Shown one piece after another: positions 8,978 to 17,095 of a DNA stretch of 44,959 bases. The notes under the pieces were generated by a model, which saw only the letters and a program-made list of their open reading frames with translations, made no database searches and was not told the origin of the DNA. The position numbers and the translations under genes were made by a program. The stretch is from Curvibacter soli (GTDB taxonomy: Bacteria > Pseudomonadota > Gammaproteobacteria > Burkholderiales > Burkholderiaceae_C). Location: NCBI RefSeq assembly GCF_029211125.1, contig NZ_JARGEN010000049.1, positions 1-44,959 of the forward strand. The letters are read 5' to 3'. The number at the start of each line of letters is the position of its first letter. Positions within the stretch are counted from its first letter, which is position 1.

Positions 8978-9205
8978 TTAGCGATAGTTTTTAAGCTGGG
9001 TTCCGCGAACCTCGCGCTTGCGCCACACGAAGTGGGCAGTCTTGTCGTTGTATGCAGCGGTGAAATCATGGATGGCTTGGGTGAGTTGCCCGGCGCTTGA
9101 GAAGCTTGCATTGTTCATCAGCGTCTTGCGCTGGAAGATGCCCAACCAGATTTCGAGCCAGCTTGCGCTGGTGAGCGTGAAGTGCAAGGTGATGCTCGGA
9201 TGGCG
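8978..9205 (-). pseudogene. IS630-family transposase, C-terminal relic
   Basis: The reverse frame contains ITLHFTLTSASWLEIW and then FSSAGQLTQAIHDFTAAYND and KTAHFVWRKRE, which follow the IS630 DDE-transposase C-terminal pattern (HFTPTSASWLN..., ...AIxxYixxYN...PFxW). Only about 75 residues survive, so the catalytic core is missing. It is joined without spacer to IS110-type sequence. Confidence 0.75.
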
Positions 9206-9475
9206 CAGCACGAACAGGTGTTCGTCACGTCAGTTGCCCGTCAACGCCCTGGCGATGTCTTGCTCGCTGGCCTTGACGCGGCTGTGGCGATGGCGGGCCG
9301 GTACCTTGGGGGTGCGCGCGCCGGCAACGATGGTGCGGATGATACTCCAGCACCTCGAACACCAGCATCCTTCCAGTACACGCCAGTGGATTCCAACGCC
9401 ACCGTGTCCATCCCGCACGCCAGCAGCCACTCAGGCCGGGAGAACCGTTGCAGCTTATGCCATACCGAGAACGTA
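9206..9475 (-). pseudogene. IS110-family transposase relic
   Basis: The reverse strand reads HKLQRFSRPEWLLACGMDTV followed by ALESTGVYWKDAGV, the IS110 RuvC-like 'VAMESTGVYW' region. After a frameshift it reads VKASEQDIARALTGN, a stop codon, and RDEHLFVLRH. In intact relatives I recall a Trp where the TGA stands. Frameshift, stop and missing parts make it non-functional. The last residues run directly into the IS630 relic. Confidence 0.7.
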
Positions 9476-9477
9476 AT

Positions 9478-9740
9478 TTAACATAATATACATTGTATCA
9501 AGTAGGACACACTCTCACGGGTCGCCAAATAGATCGCCAGTGCCACGCCGCCAGCGAAAGCGCTCACCGCGCCAGTCGCTGGCAAAAGTTTTCCGTCTTC
9601 CTTCCCATGAGCTTTCAGGCCCAGCGCATCGTGCGCCTGGCCGCTTTCCTGACCTGGAGGCAGACAAGGCCCCAAAGCAGCGAATATCCTTTCCGGCCAA
9701 GAAGACTGCGTCCAAGAAGTGAACAGAGTAGGACCGCACC
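9478..9740. other. Unassigned AT-richer stretch with weak small frames
   Basis: Between the transposase relics and the small coiled-coil gene lies sequence with lower G+C at its left edge (ATAATATACATTGTATC, possible promoter-like region near 9484-9500). A forward frame at 9540-9722 ends ISFPAKKTASKK and stops 18 bp before the next gene, and a reverse frame at 9478-9675 contains a hydrophobic run. Neither is convincing alone; one may be a small gene or a relic. Confidence 0.3.
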
Positions 9741-10016
9741 ATGGAACTTGAAATTTTTGAGGCGCTCACCGCCGTCAATGTCCCTGCGGACAAAGCCCGC
9801 GCTGCTGCTGCATCCGTCAAGCGTGAAATCGATGAGCGTTACAGCCTTCATGCGGCCCAGCTTGCCGCCAGGGGCAATATCGAAGGTGCTCGCCGCGAGG
9901 TCGCGGACACTCGGACTCAGATCGCTGACATGAAGGCTGAAATGGTCAAATGCTTTGTCGGCACCATCATTGCTGTTGGTGGCATCACTGCCGCTCTACT
10001 CAAGCTCATGCACTGA
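9741..10016 (+). CDS. Small coiled-coil protein with C-terminal membrane anchor
   Basis: This 91-residue protein has a heptad-like, charged Ala/Arg/Glu-rich region (about residues 15-68) followed by a single hydrophobic segment, FVGTIIAVGGITAALLKLM (residues 72-90). The layout resembles DUF1640/CCDC90-type tail-anchored coiled-coil proteins; its function is unknown to me. It is bounded downstream by an intrinsic terminator and sits next to transposase relics, so it could belong to the transferred material. Codon use looks less G+C-rich than the flanking housekeeping genes. Confidence 0.7.
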   Translation: MELEIFEALTAVNVPADKARAAAASVKREIDERYSLHAAQLAARGNIEGARREVADTRTQIADMKAEMVKCFVGTIIAVGGITAALLKLMH

Positions 10017-10037
10017 CCTTGTCAGCGTCAACATCGC

Positions 10038-10062
10038 AGCCGCCATCGGGCGGCTTTCTTTT
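10038..10062 (+). terminator. Intrinsic terminator
   Basis: A perfect 7-bp stem AGCCGCC / GGCGGCT with an ATCG loop is followed by TTCTTTT. It lies 22 bp after the stop of the 91-residue ORF and would end that transcript. Confidence 0.85.
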
Positions 10063-10203
10063 AGCCAAAACCTATTAAGACGCGCTGGAAAAGGCCGCGA
10101 CCTGGGCTTGCTCAGCGATGTTTTGATAGACGCTATCTATTGCAACATCGTGCCCGGTGCTTCCTCGCAACCTGGGAGGGCCGGTGCAAATTTGTGGATT
10201 TGA

Positions 10204-10890
10204 CTACCATTTCCCTCGATTCGGCTGCATCCGCTGTATGGCAACCGTGATTCTGTCGACGACGGATTTCCTCTGCGACCGGCTGGCGAAGTCCAGCGCG
10301 GTCAGTCCCTGTTGATTTTTCAGGCGCGGATCGGCTCCTTCATCCAGCAGCAACTGCACCGCATCCTCCGATCCGTAGTACGCAGCCATCATCAGCGGTG
10401 TGGTGCCATTGGGCGATGCGGCGTCGATGTAGGCGCTGCTGTCCAGCAGCACGCGCATGATCGCAAGCTGATCCGGCGGATTACCCGTCACCGCATAGTG
10501 CAGCGGCGTCCAGCCGGGCTTGTTCACGTCGGCATCGCGCGCGATCAGGGTCTTGACGAGCGCCAGGTTGCCCTTGATTGCGGCAATCATCAGCGGGCTT
10601 TCATCCTTGGTATTGCGCTGCTCAACCCGGGTCTTGGGCGACTGCAGCAAGGCGTCAATGACATCCGGCGACGGCTCGCGCACGGCGATGATCAATGCAG
10701 TCTGGCCCTTGGGATCGAGCGTGTTGGGATCGAAGCCGCGCTCCAGCAGGCGCGCGATGGTCCGTCCGTCGTTGCGAATGGCAGCTTCGAAGAAATCCTC
10801 GTAGGAGCCGGCGGATGCCGACGGCACGACCACCGCGATGAAACAGCCCAGCAGGCTCCGGCGGCGCATGGAGTCGTTACCCATCGTCAT
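10204..10890 (-). CDS. Exported ankyrin-repeat protein
   Basis: The 228-residue protein has a basic, hydrophobic N-terminus (MRRRSLLGCFIAVVVPSASA) that looks like a signal peptide, possibly Tat-like because of the arginines. Around five ankyrin repeats follow, recognisable from GQTALIIAV, ESPLMIAAIKGNLALVKTLI, WTPLHYAV, GTTPLMMAAYYGSEDAVQLL and GLTALDFA. Such proteins mediate protein-protein contacts; the partner is unknown. ATG at 10890 overlaps the TGA of tatD (ATGA), so it is translationally coupled to it; an alternative ATG lies two codons later. Confidence 0.85.
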   Translation of the reverse strand: MTMGNDSMRRRSLLGCFIAVVVPSASAGSYEDFFEAAIRNDGRTIARLLERGFDPNTLDPKGQTALIIAVREPSPDVIDALLQSPKTRVEQRNTKDESPLMIAAIKGNLALVKTLIARDADVNKPGWTPLHYAVTGNPPDQLAIMRVLLDSSAYIDAASPNGTTPLMMAAYYGSEDAVQLLLDEGADPRLKNQQGLTALDFASRSQRKSVVDRITVAIQRMQPNRGKW

Positions 10891-11687
10891 TGCACCTTGA
10901 ACAGGGCGTCGAAGTTGCGGCTCGTGGCTTCGCCCACTTCTTCGGCGCGCATCTGCCGGAGTTCCGCGATCTGGCGGGCCACGAAGGGCACGTAGGACGG
11001 GCTGTTGGTCTTGCCCCGGTACGGCACGGGTGCCAAGTACGGGCTGTCGGTCTCGATCAGCATGCGCTCCAGGGGTACAAATGCCGCCACTTCGCGCAGA
11101 TACTGCGCGCTCTTGAAGGTCAGGATCCCCGAAAACGAGATGTAGAAGCCCCGGTCGAGCGCGGCGCGCGCCACCTGCGCAGTTTCGGTAAAGCAATGGA
11201 ACACGCCGCCCGCCGCGCCCGCGGAGCCGTCCTCGCCCTCTTCCCGCAGGATTGCGAGGGTGTCGTCCGATGCGTTGCGTGTGTGGATCACCAGGGGCTT
11301 GCCGCATTTCCGCGCGGCACGGATGTGGATGCGAAAACGCTCCCGCTGCCACTCCATATCGGCCACGCTGCGCCCGCCCTTGCGCTCGTCCATCTGGTAG
11401 TAATCGAGCCCGGTTTCGCCAATGCCCACCACGCGCGGCAGCGCCGCGCGCTCCAGCAGGCCTGCCAGCGTGGGCTCCTGCACGCCTTCGTTGTCGGGAT
11501 GCACGCCCACGGTGGCCCAGAAGTTGTCGTACTCCAATGCCAGCGCATGCACGTCCGCGAATTCTTCCAGCGTGGTGCAGATGCACAGCGCCCGGGTAAC
11601 GCCGGCCTGCGCCATGGCGGCGCGCACTTCGGGCAGGTGCCGGGCCAGTTCAGGATAGGTCAGGTGACAGTGGGAATCGGTAAACAT
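10887..11687 (-). CDS. tatD: TatD-family metal-dependent hydrolase (DNase)
   Basis: The 266-residue TIM-barrel hydrolase opens with MFTDSHCHLTYPEL, the metal-binding HxH pair of the amidohydrolase superfamily. It also has VGIGETGLDYY with the bridging Glu, PLVIHTRNASDDTL, HCFTE and LIETDSPYLAPVPYRGK. Members are 3'-5' DNA exonucleases or deacylases. The ATG at 11687 puts the HxH motif in its usual position; the open frame further upstream is not family-like. It sits 46 bp after the PilZ gene and overlaps the ankyrin gene downstream, at the end of the mltG-tmk-holB-pilZ cluster. Confidence 0.93.
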   Translation of the reverse strand: MFTDSHCHLTYPELARHLPEVRAAMAQAGVTRALCICTTLEEFADVHALALEYDNFWATVGVHPDNEGVQEPTLAGLLERAALPRVVGIGETGLDYYQMDERKGGRSVADMEWQRERFRIHIRAARKCGKPLVIHTRNASDDTLAILREEGEDGSAGAAGGVFHCFTETAQVARAALDRGFYISFSGILTFKSAQYLREVAAFVPLERMLIETDSPYLAPVPYRGKTNSPSYVPFVARQIAELRQMRAEEVGEATSRNFDALFKVQ

Positions 11688-11733
11688 GCCGGGCAATATG
11701 GACCAAACCGCCGCGCCGGCCGGGCGCTGGCGG

Positions 11734-12093
11734 TCAGATCGTCTGGGTGGCGCGGTCGGAGGCGAGCGAACTGCCGAGAATCTCTTCGATCCTGGCCTTG
11801 AGCTGGCGCGACTTCTCGTCCTTTGGAAACTGGATGCCCACACCCTGCGTGCGGTTGCCGGCGGCGCGCGCCGGCGTGACCCAGGCCACGCGCCCGGTCA
11901 CGGGGTGGCGCTGCGTATCCTCTGGCAGCGCCAGCAGCACGTACACGTCATCGCCCAGCTTGTATTCGCGCGTGGTGGGAATGAACAGCCCGCCTTCCGC
12001 AAACAGCGGGATATACGCCGCATAGAGCGCCGCCTTTTCCTTGATGGCAAGTTGCACGACGCTGGGGCGGGGCGCAGAGGGCGAATTGCTCAT
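11734..12093 (-). CDS. pilZ: PilZ-domain protein (type IV pilus assembly PilZ-like)
   Basis: This 119-residue single-domain protein matches the PilZ proteins found downstream of holB in proteobacteria: LFIPTTREYKLGDDVYVLL in the barrel, VTGRVAWVTP, and GVGIQFPKDE near the end. The classic c-di-GMP-binding RxxxR motif is not evident at the N-terminus, as is usual for true PilZ of the pilus system, which acts with PilB and FimX. The gene order tmk-holB-pilZ-tatD supports the call. Confidence 0.88.
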   Translation of the reverse strand: MSNSPSAPRPSVVQLAIKEKAALYAAYIPLFAEGGLFIPTTREYKLGDDVYVLLALPEDTQRHPVTGRVAWVTPARAAGNRTQGVGIQFPKDEKSRQLKARIEEILGSSLASDRATQTI

Positions 12094-12118
12094 GGGCGTG
12101 TAGGGGAATGTCTGGCTG

Positions 12119-13135
12119 CTAGGCTCTGGAGTTTAGGACGTTTCGCGCCTGGCTCACAAGCATTTCGAGCATCAGGCCCGCATTGAACGGATGCTCGGCG
12201 GTGCGCGCGGTGCGCGCGAGTTCGCGTGCCCAGCGGGTCAGCCGGCCCAGTCGGGGTGGCTTGGGCAGGTCGGATGCGCTGAAATAGCGCGGCTGCGCGC
12301 CCACCGCGGCGGCGAGCATGTCGTGGCAGAGCTTTTGCAGCACGGCGACCGCATCGGCGGGAGAGGCGTCGGACAGCGCGGCCACGTCGCCGCGCGCCAG
12401 GGCCCGTGGCAGGCTGGCCCAGCGTTCGGGCGTGAGCCCGCCGCGCGCAAGGGCCAGCGCGTCGCCGGGCCGCCCGCCCGCCGCGCGCAGCAGCGCCTCG
12501 GCCTGCGCCGGCGCCACGCCCTGCTCCGCCAGCCAGCCGCGCATGGCGTCCAGTTCCGGCCAGACCATGGTGTGGCCCAGGCAGCGGCTGCGGATGGTGG
12601 GCAGCAGCAGGTGCGCGGCCTCGCTGGCCAGTACGAAGCGCGTGTCGCCCGGCGGCTCTTCCAATGTTTTCAGCAGAGCGTTGGCGGTCACGTGGTTCAT
12701 GCGCTCGGCGGGGTAGACCAGCAGCGCCTTGCCGCGCCCGCGCGCGGAGGTGCGCTGGGTGAACTCGACCGCATCGCGCATGGCCTCCACGCGGATTTCG
12801 CGGCTGGGCTTGCGCTTCTTGTCGTCGATCTCGGTCTGGGCTTTTTCCGACAGCGGCCAGCCCAGCGCGATCATGTCGGTTTCGGGCATGAGCACGCACA
12901 GGTCGGCATGCGTGCGCACGTCGATGGCGTGGCAGCTCGCGCAATCGGCGCAGGCGCCCTGCGGCGTGGATGCCTCGCACAGCCAGGCGCGCACCAGCGC
13001 CAGCGCCAGGTCGTACTGGCCCAGGCCCGACGGGCCTTGCAGCAGCCACGCATGGCCGCGCTGGGCCAGCAGCGCGGCGCTTTGCCGCTGCAGCCAGGGC
13101 GCAAGCGCCGCCATCGGCGTATCCACCCCGCTCAT
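12119..13135 (-). CDS. holB: DNA polymerase III subunit delta'
   Basis: HolB is the delta' subunit of the clamp loader. The 338-residue protein has a degenerate P-loop [11 protein letters not shown] lacking the catalytic Lys, as normal for delta', a zinc-binding cluster (CADCASCH), [17 protein letters not shown], and the SRC motif in TIRSRCLG. The ATG at 13135 overlaps the tmk stop (ATGA); the longer frame upstream shadows tmk. Expression is probably coupled to tmk. Confidence 0.94.
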   Translation of the reverse strand: MSGVDTPMAALAPWLQRQSAALLAQRGHAWLLQGPSGLGQYDLALALVRAWLCEASTPQGACADCASCHAIDVRTHADLCVLMPETDMIALGWPLSEKAQTEIDDKKRKPSREIRVEAMRDAVEFTQRTSARGRGKALLVYPAERMNHVTANALLKTLEEPPGDTRFVLASEAAHLLLPTIRSRCLGHTMVWPELDAMRGWLAEQGVAPAQAEALLRAAGGRPGDALALARGGLTPERWASLPRALARGDVAALSDASPADAVAVLQKLCHDMLAAAVGAQPRYFSASDLPKPPRLGRLTRWARELARTARTAEHPFNAGLMLEMLVSQARNVLNSRA

Positions 13136-13788
13136 GGTGCGCACGCCTGCAGCCAGCCGCGCCGCACGACCGCCGCATGGACCAGCGCCCACACCGCATC
13201 GCGCGCAAGCGCGGCGTCGATGCGCACGAAGCGGCCCGCGCTGGCCGCGGCGCGCTGCGCATAGCCGGCGGCCACGCGGCGGAAGAACTCTTCGGGCTGT
13301 GTCTCGAAGCGGTCGGGCACGCGCGCACCGGCCAGGCGCTGCGCCGCCAGCGCAGGCGGCAGGTCGAACCACAGGGTCATGTCCGGCTGCAGCAGCGGCG
13401 CGCCCTCGCCCTGCCGTTGCACCCATTGCTCCAGCGTGCCGAGCACGGCTGCATCGAAGCCGCGCCCCGCGCCCTGGTAGGCGAAGGTGGCGTCGGTGAA
13501 GCGATCGCACAGCACCACGTCGCCGCGCGCGAGCGCGGGGGCGATCACCTGTTGCACGTGGTCCCGGCGGGCGGCGAAGATGAGCAGCGCCTCGGTCAGC
13601 GCGTCCATGGGCTGGTGCAGCACCAGTTCACGCAGCGATTCGGCCAGCGCCGTGCCGCCGGGCTCGCGCGTGAGCACCACCACCCTGCCCTGTGCGCGCA
13701 GGGCTTCGGCCAGCGCCTCGATGTGCGTGGACTTGCCCGCGCCGTCGATGCCCTCCAACGAGATGAAGATTCCCGCCCCGGCGTTCAT
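13132..13788 (-). CDS. tmk: Thymidylate kinase
   Basis: Tmk phosphorylates dTMP to dTDP. The 218-residue protein has the P-loop [28 protein letters not shown], and [19 protein letters not shown] with the DRF motif. It overlaps mltG upstream and holB downstream by ATGA on both sides, forming a tightly coupled operon. Confidence 0.96.
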   Translation of the reverse strand: MNAGAGIFISLEGIDGAGKSTHIEALAEALRAQGRVVVLTREPGGTALAESLRELVLHQPMDALTEALLIFAARRDHVQQVIAPALARGDVVLCDRFTDATFAYQGAGRGFDAAVLGTLEQWVQRQGEGAPLLQPDMTLWFDLPPALAAQRLAGARVPDRFETQPEEFFRRVAAGYAQRAAASAGRFVRIDAALARDAVWALVHAAVVRRGWLQACAP

Positions 13789-14786
13789 TTGCTGCTTCCC
13801 TGCGCCGGAGCGCGCTGGTACTGGTTGACCGCGCGGTTGTGCTCATCGAGCGTGGCGCTGAAATGGCTGCTGCCGTCGCCGCGCGCCACAAAGTACAGCG
13901 CCTTGGTCGCATCGGGCTGCACGGCGGCCAGCAATGCCGCCTTGCCGGGCATGGCGATCGGCGTGGGCGGCAGGCCGGCGCGGGTGTAGGTGTTCCAGGG
14001 CGTATCGGTCTGCAGGTCCTTCTTGCGCAGGTTGCCGTCGAACCTGTCGCCCAGGCCGTAGATCACGGCGGGGTCGGTCTGCAGCGGCATGCCGATGCGC
14101 AGGCGGTTGGCGAACACGCCGGCCACCAGCGGACGGTCGCCGGCCACGCCGGTCTCCTTCTCGACGATGCTGGCGAGGATGAGCGCCTCGTCGGGCGATT
14201 TCAGCGGCGTGTCGCCGCTGCGCTGCGCCCAGGCGGCTTCGAGGCGGCGGTCCATGGCGCGCAGCGCGCGCTGCAGCACGGCCACGTCGCTCGACCCCTT
14301 GGCGTAGGTATAGGTGTCGGGAAAGAACCGCCCTTCCGGGTGCATGCCGGGGCGGCCCAGCCGCGCCATGAAGGCCGCGTCGTCCAGCCCCTGCGTATCG
14401 GCCTTCAACTGGTCGGCGCGGGCCAGCGCCTCGCGCACCTGGCGGATGTTCCAGCCCTCCACCAGCGTCACGGCGCGCAGCGCCTCCTCGCCGCGCGCCA
14501 GCTTGTCGAGCAGCGCGCGCGGGGTGATGCCGCGCGCCAGTTCGTAGCTGCCGGCCTTGATCTGCCGGTCGCGGCCCGAGAAGCGAAACCACAGGAACAG
14601 CACGCGCGGGTCCACGCGAACCCCGGCATCGGCCACGGCGCGCGCCACGCCGCGCGGCGAAGTGCCTGGGTCGATGGACAAATCCACGCTGGGCTGAGCG
14701 GTGTCGAGCGGCGCGTTCAGCCACCACCAGGCGCCGCCGCCCAGCACGCATGCCAGCACCACGATGTATGCGAAGAATCGCCGCAA
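13785..14786 (-). CDS. mltG: Endolytic murein transglycosylase MltG
   Basis: MltG cleaves nascent glycan strands at the inner membrane and limits their length. The 333-residue protein has an N-terminal membrane segment ([18 protein letters not shown]), a LysM-like region, and the YceG catalytic domain. That domain contains [20 protein letters not shown] with the catalytic Glu, then [16 protein letters not shown] and [15 protein letters not shown]. It is the first gene of the leftward mltG-tmk-holB-pilZ-tatD cluster and divergent from ygfZ, 45 bp away. Confidence 0.95.
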   Translation of the reverse strand: MRRFFAYIVVLACVLGGGAWWWLNAPLDTAQPSVDLSIDPGTSPRGVARAVADAGVRVDPRVLFLWFRFSGRDRQIKAGSYELARGITPRALLDKLARGEEALRAVTLVEGWNIRQVREALARADQLKADTQGLDDAAFMARLGRPGMHPEGRFFPDTYTYAKGSSDVAVLQRALRAMDRRLEAAWAQRSGDTPLKSPDEALILASIVEKETGVAGDRPLVAGVFANRLRIGMPLQTDPAVIYGLGDRFDGNLRKKDLQTDTPWNTYTRAGLPPTPIAMPGKAALLAAVQPDATKALYFVARGDGSSHFSATLDEHNRAVNQYQRAPAQGSSK

Positions 14787-14831
14787 ACCTCAGAACCCCA
14801 CAGTATTTGGAGCGGGCATGATAATTCAGGC

Positions 14832-15749
14832 ATGCATTCCCTCCTCCATGGCATCACCCCCCTGCCGCGCCTCGGCATCATCCGCGCCGAGGGCGAGGAA
14901 GCCGCCCAATTCCTCCACGGCCAGCTCACGCAGGATTTCCTGCTGCGCCAGCCCAACGAGGCGCGCCTGGCGGCGTTCCTGTCGGCCAAGGGCCGCATGC
15001 AGGCGAGCTTCGTCGCGGTGGCGCGTGCGCCCGGCGACATCCTGCTCGTCTGCAGCCGCGACCTGCTGGCCCCCACGCTCAAGCGCTTGCAGATGTTCGT
15101 GCTGCGCGCCAAGGTCAAGCTGACCGATGCCAGCGAAGCCTTCGCGCTGCGCGGCCTGGCGGGCAGCGCCGTGCAGGCCGTGGCCGGCGGCGTGCAGCCG
15201 CCGTGGCACCAGACCGACGCGGGGGCGGCCAGCATCGTGCACCTCTACCCGGCGGACGGCCAGCCGCGCGCGCTGTGGCTGGCGCCGGCGGATACGCCGC
15301 CGCCCGCGGGCGAGTCGCTGAGCGAGGCGCTGTGGCAATGGGGCGCCGTGCGCAGCGGCGTGGCCCTGTTGAGCGCACCCGTGGTGGATGCCTTCGTGCC
15401 GCAGATGCTCAATTACGAATCGGTGGGTGGCGTGAACTTCAAGAAAGGCTGCTATCCGGGGCAGGAAGTGGTGGCGCGCAGCCAGTACCGCGGCACGCTC
15501 AAGCGCCGCACCTACCTGGCCCATGCCGACGCACCACTGGCCGCCGGGGCCGAGGTCTTTCATTCAGGCGATGCCAGCCAGCCCTGCGGCACCGTGGTGC
15601 AGGCCGCCGCCGCGCCCGCTGGCGGCTTTGATGCGCTGATCTCGATCCAGATCGTCGCCACCGCATCGGGCAGCCTGCACGCCAGCGCGCCGCAAGGCCC
15701 GCTGCTGGCACTCGAGCCGCTGCCTTATGCGCTGCTGGCCGAGGTCTGA
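14832..15749 (+). CDS. ygfZ: Folate-binding protein YgfZ (iron-sulfur cluster maintenance)
   Basis: YgfZ is a GcvT-like tetrahydrofolate-binding protein needed for repair or assembly of some Fe-S enzymes. The 305-residue reading contains the signature KGCYPGQEVVARSQYRG with the conserved Cys. It has the N-terminal FLHGQLTQDF and SAKGRMQASF expected of the family. The ATG at 14832 follows an AGG-containing leader; the frame upstream shadows mltG. It is transcribed divergently from mltG. Confidence 0.93.
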   Translation: MHSLLHGITPLPRLGIIRAEGEEAAQFLHGQLTQDFLLRQPNEARLAAFLSAKGRMQASFVAVARAPGDILLVCSRDLLAPTLKRLQMFVLRAKVKLTDASEAFALRGLAGSAVQAVAGGVQPPWHQTDAGAASIVHLYPADGQPRALWLAPADTPPPAGESLSEALWQWGAVRSGVALLSAPVVDAFVPQMLNYESVGGVNFKKGCYPGQEVVARSQYRGTLKRRTYLAHADAPLAAGAEVFHSGDASQPCGTVVQAAAAPAGGFDALISIQIVATASGSLHASAPQGPLLALEPLPYALLAEV

Positions 15750-15767
15750 GCCGCGTAGATTCAGTGC

Positions 15768-15823
15768 CAAATCGGGCTTTGGCGCCTTCAAATCAAGCAC
15801 TTGTGGCTATCAAAAGAATAGCA
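15768..15823 (-). repeat. Short interspersed repeat, after ygfZ
   Basis: A degenerate copy in the reverse orientation: GCTATTCTTTTGATAGCC, then AAGTGCTTGATTTG and AAGCCCGATTTG. It follows the ygfZ stop and precedes the CMD remnant. Confidence 0.5.
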
Positions 15824-15832
15824 ATCAGATAT

Positions 15833-15930
15833 TCACATCGCCGCCACTCGCTGCGCGAACACTTCCTTGGCCGCAGACAAACCGTTGAGTGCGGCGGGAT
15901 AGCCCGCGTAGATAGCCATCTGCATGATGA
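15833..15930 (-). pseudogene. Carboxymuconolactone decarboxylase-family, C-terminal remnant
   Basis: The reverse frame ends [20 protein letters not shown] followed by AAKEVFAQR, the C-terminal helix pair of CMD/AhpD-like proteins. Upstream of that (toward higher coordinates) the frame runs into sequence that reads instead as a LysR regulator on the other strand. The N-terminal part with the redox/catalytic Cys region is absent. The whole downstream end including the stop survives. Confidence 0.7.
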
Positions 15931-16179
15931 CCTCTACCACCACATCCTGCTCGGGTTGATCGCCGAGGGCCAGGGCCTGGCGCTCATCCCCGCGTCGCTG
16001 CGCAAGAGGCGCGTCGCCAGGGCGTGGTGTTCCGGGCGCTGGCACCCGCGTCTGCCGGGTTGTCGATGAGCATCGCCGTGACCCATGCGCAAGGCAACAA
16101 CTCCCCCGTGCTGCGGGCGTTGCTGGAGCTTGCGATGGTGGGAAAATTGGCCGCAAGCGCGCGCTACTCAAGCGGTTAA
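15931..16179 (+). pseudogene. LysR-family regulator, C-terminal remnant with frameshift
   Basis: The forward strand reads [20 protein letters not shown], the conserved end of a LysR effector domain. One frame change later it continues [20 protein letters not shown], then [13 protein letters not shown], and ends at TAA (16177-16179). The DNA-binding domain is missing. Together with the oppositely oriented CMD tail it looks like a divergent gene pair whose central part was deleted. Confidence 0.7.
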
Positions 16180-16227
16180 TGCTCTTAAAACAATAGCGTT
16201 TGTGTGCTACCGCGCTGGTGGGTTGAA

Positions 16228-16532
16228 CCTAGTGCAGTGTTCAACGCTAAGCAGCACATAAAACCGCGCCTTTTGACGCATGGCGGCGTTGCAAATCCTC
16301 GCGATAGCTACGGCTATCGCTGTGGTTTGCGCCTTGCCCTGCGCCAAAACGCATCGCTTTTATTGGTGCCGCCAAGCATCGAACACTGCACTAGAAACGG
16401 CAGTTGATGCACCTGCCAGCACCGCGCTCGGCGCGCCATGCGGCTTTGCTCCTCCTTGCAGGCAGCAAGCCCGCCGCGTCGCCTCCCTTGCAGGGCGCAG
16501 GCCTGTCGGAGACAGGCCTTCTTCGCACTAGG
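16228..16532 (+). mobile_element. MITE family A derivative, interrupted by a TA-type MITE
   Basis: Removing 16232-16391 and one TA restores a left end CCTAGAAACGGCAGTTGATG. Interior sequence of family A then follows (GCACCTGCCAGCACCGCGCT and onward), but about 70 bp shorter than the full copies and ending in a different right arm (...CTTCGCACTAGG). Perfect TTGAA duplications at 16223-16227 and 16533-16537 support it as one inserted unit. The atypical right end means its exact type is uncertain. Confidence 0.6.
16232..16391 (+). mobile_element. TA-type MITE, copy 1 (160 bp)
   Basis: Ends GTGCAGTGTTC and GAACACTGCAC are inverted repeats flanked by TA on both sides (16230-16231, 16392-16393). 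The interior matches copies at 31195 and 33611 and holds a perfect hairpin GCGATAGC-TACG-GCTATCGC at 16301-16320. TA duplication is typical of IS630/Tc1-type transposition; no transposase is encoded. Confidence 0.85.
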
Positions 16533-16543
16533 TTGAAATGCTC

Positions 16544-16584
16544 CGTCATTTGGCATATACTTTGGTATATACCAGCCCAAAAGG
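16544..16584 (+). promoter_or_regulatory. Probable vapBC promoter/operator
   Basis: Upstream of vapB lies GGCATATACTTTGGTATATA with the perfect palindrome GGTATATACC (16564-16573). Such A/T-rich inverted repeats overlapping a -10-like TATACT are the usual binding sites for VapB-VapC autorepression. Assignment is by position and symmetry only. Confidence 0.55.
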
Positions 16585-16592
16585 GACATGCC

Positions 16593-16868
16593 ATGACCCA
16601 AGTCGCCAAGCTTTTCACCAATGGCCGCAGCCAGGCGGTGCGGCTGCCTGCCGCCTACCGCTTCGACGCCAGCGAGGTATTCATCCGCCAGGACAGCGTC
16701 ACCGGCGACGTCATCCTCTCGCGCAAACCGCCCGACTGGGATGGTTTTCTGGCCGCGCTCCAAGGCGCCGAGGTGCCCGCCGACTTCCTGGGCCCACGGG
16801 AACGCAGCCAAAACCCGCAAAACCGCGACCCTTTCGACGGCTGGGTTGAACCTGGGAACAGCAGTTGA
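16593..16868 (+). CDS. vapB: VapB-type antitoxin (AbrB/SpoVT fold), extended by a MITE
   Basis: The protein starts MTQVAKLFTNGRSQAVRLP, the swapped-hairpin DNA-binding domain of VapB antitoxins, then DVILSRKPPDWDGFLAAL and a C-terminal toxin-wrapping tail. It would bind VapC and repress the operon. ATG 16593 is chosen at the domain start. The last residues PGNSS and the stop are encoded by the MITE beginning at 16851. Deleting the MITE and one TTGAA gives an end at GWVE with a TGA that overlaps the vapC ATG. The extension is short, so the antitoxin may still work. Confidence 0.88.
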   Translation: MTQVAKLFTNGRSQAVRLPAAYRFDASEVFIRQDSVTGDVILSRKPPDWDGFLAALQGAEVPADFLGPRERSQNPQNRDPFDGWVEPGNSS

Positions 16869-17091
16869 CCGCTTCGTATCCCTTGCCAGGCCGCATGCAA
16901 TCGAGCGTTGACGGCGCCGATGGGGTTCACCTCGTGGGTGAGAGCGCCATGCGCCTGCCAGCACCGCGCTCGAGGCGCCATGCGGCGTTGCTCCTCCTTG
17001 CGGGCATCAACATCAAGCCCGCCGCGTCGTCGCGTCTTGCCTGGCACCCCGATCACGGCACTGGCAGGCGCATCCAACTGCCGTTTCCAGG
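16851..17091 (+). mobile_element. MITE family A, copy 2, inside the vapBC operon (241 bp)
   Basis: Ends are CCTGGGAACAGCAGTTG and CAACTGCCGTTTCCAGG, with perfect TTGAA duplications at 16846-16850 and 17092-17096. It is 7 bp longer than its sister copies because of a small ATCAAC-type duplication in the central region. It separates vapB from vapC. Confidence 0.93.
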
Positions 17092-17095
17092 TTGA

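Noticed and set aside
10120-10150. Tenth copy of the short interspersed repeat (TTTTGATAGACGCTATC)
   Set aside because: Only the GATAG word and a small dyad match; the AAGCGCTGGAGGC half is absent.
10204-11586. Single 460-codon protein joining ankyrin repeats to an upstream domain
   Set aside because: The upstream part is an alternative frame of tatD. The ATGA overlap shows separate tatD and ankyrin genes.
16404-16868. Longer VapB start at 16404
   Set aside because: The extra N-terminal residues are MITE-encoded; the antitoxin domain begins at ATG 16593 next to the operator.
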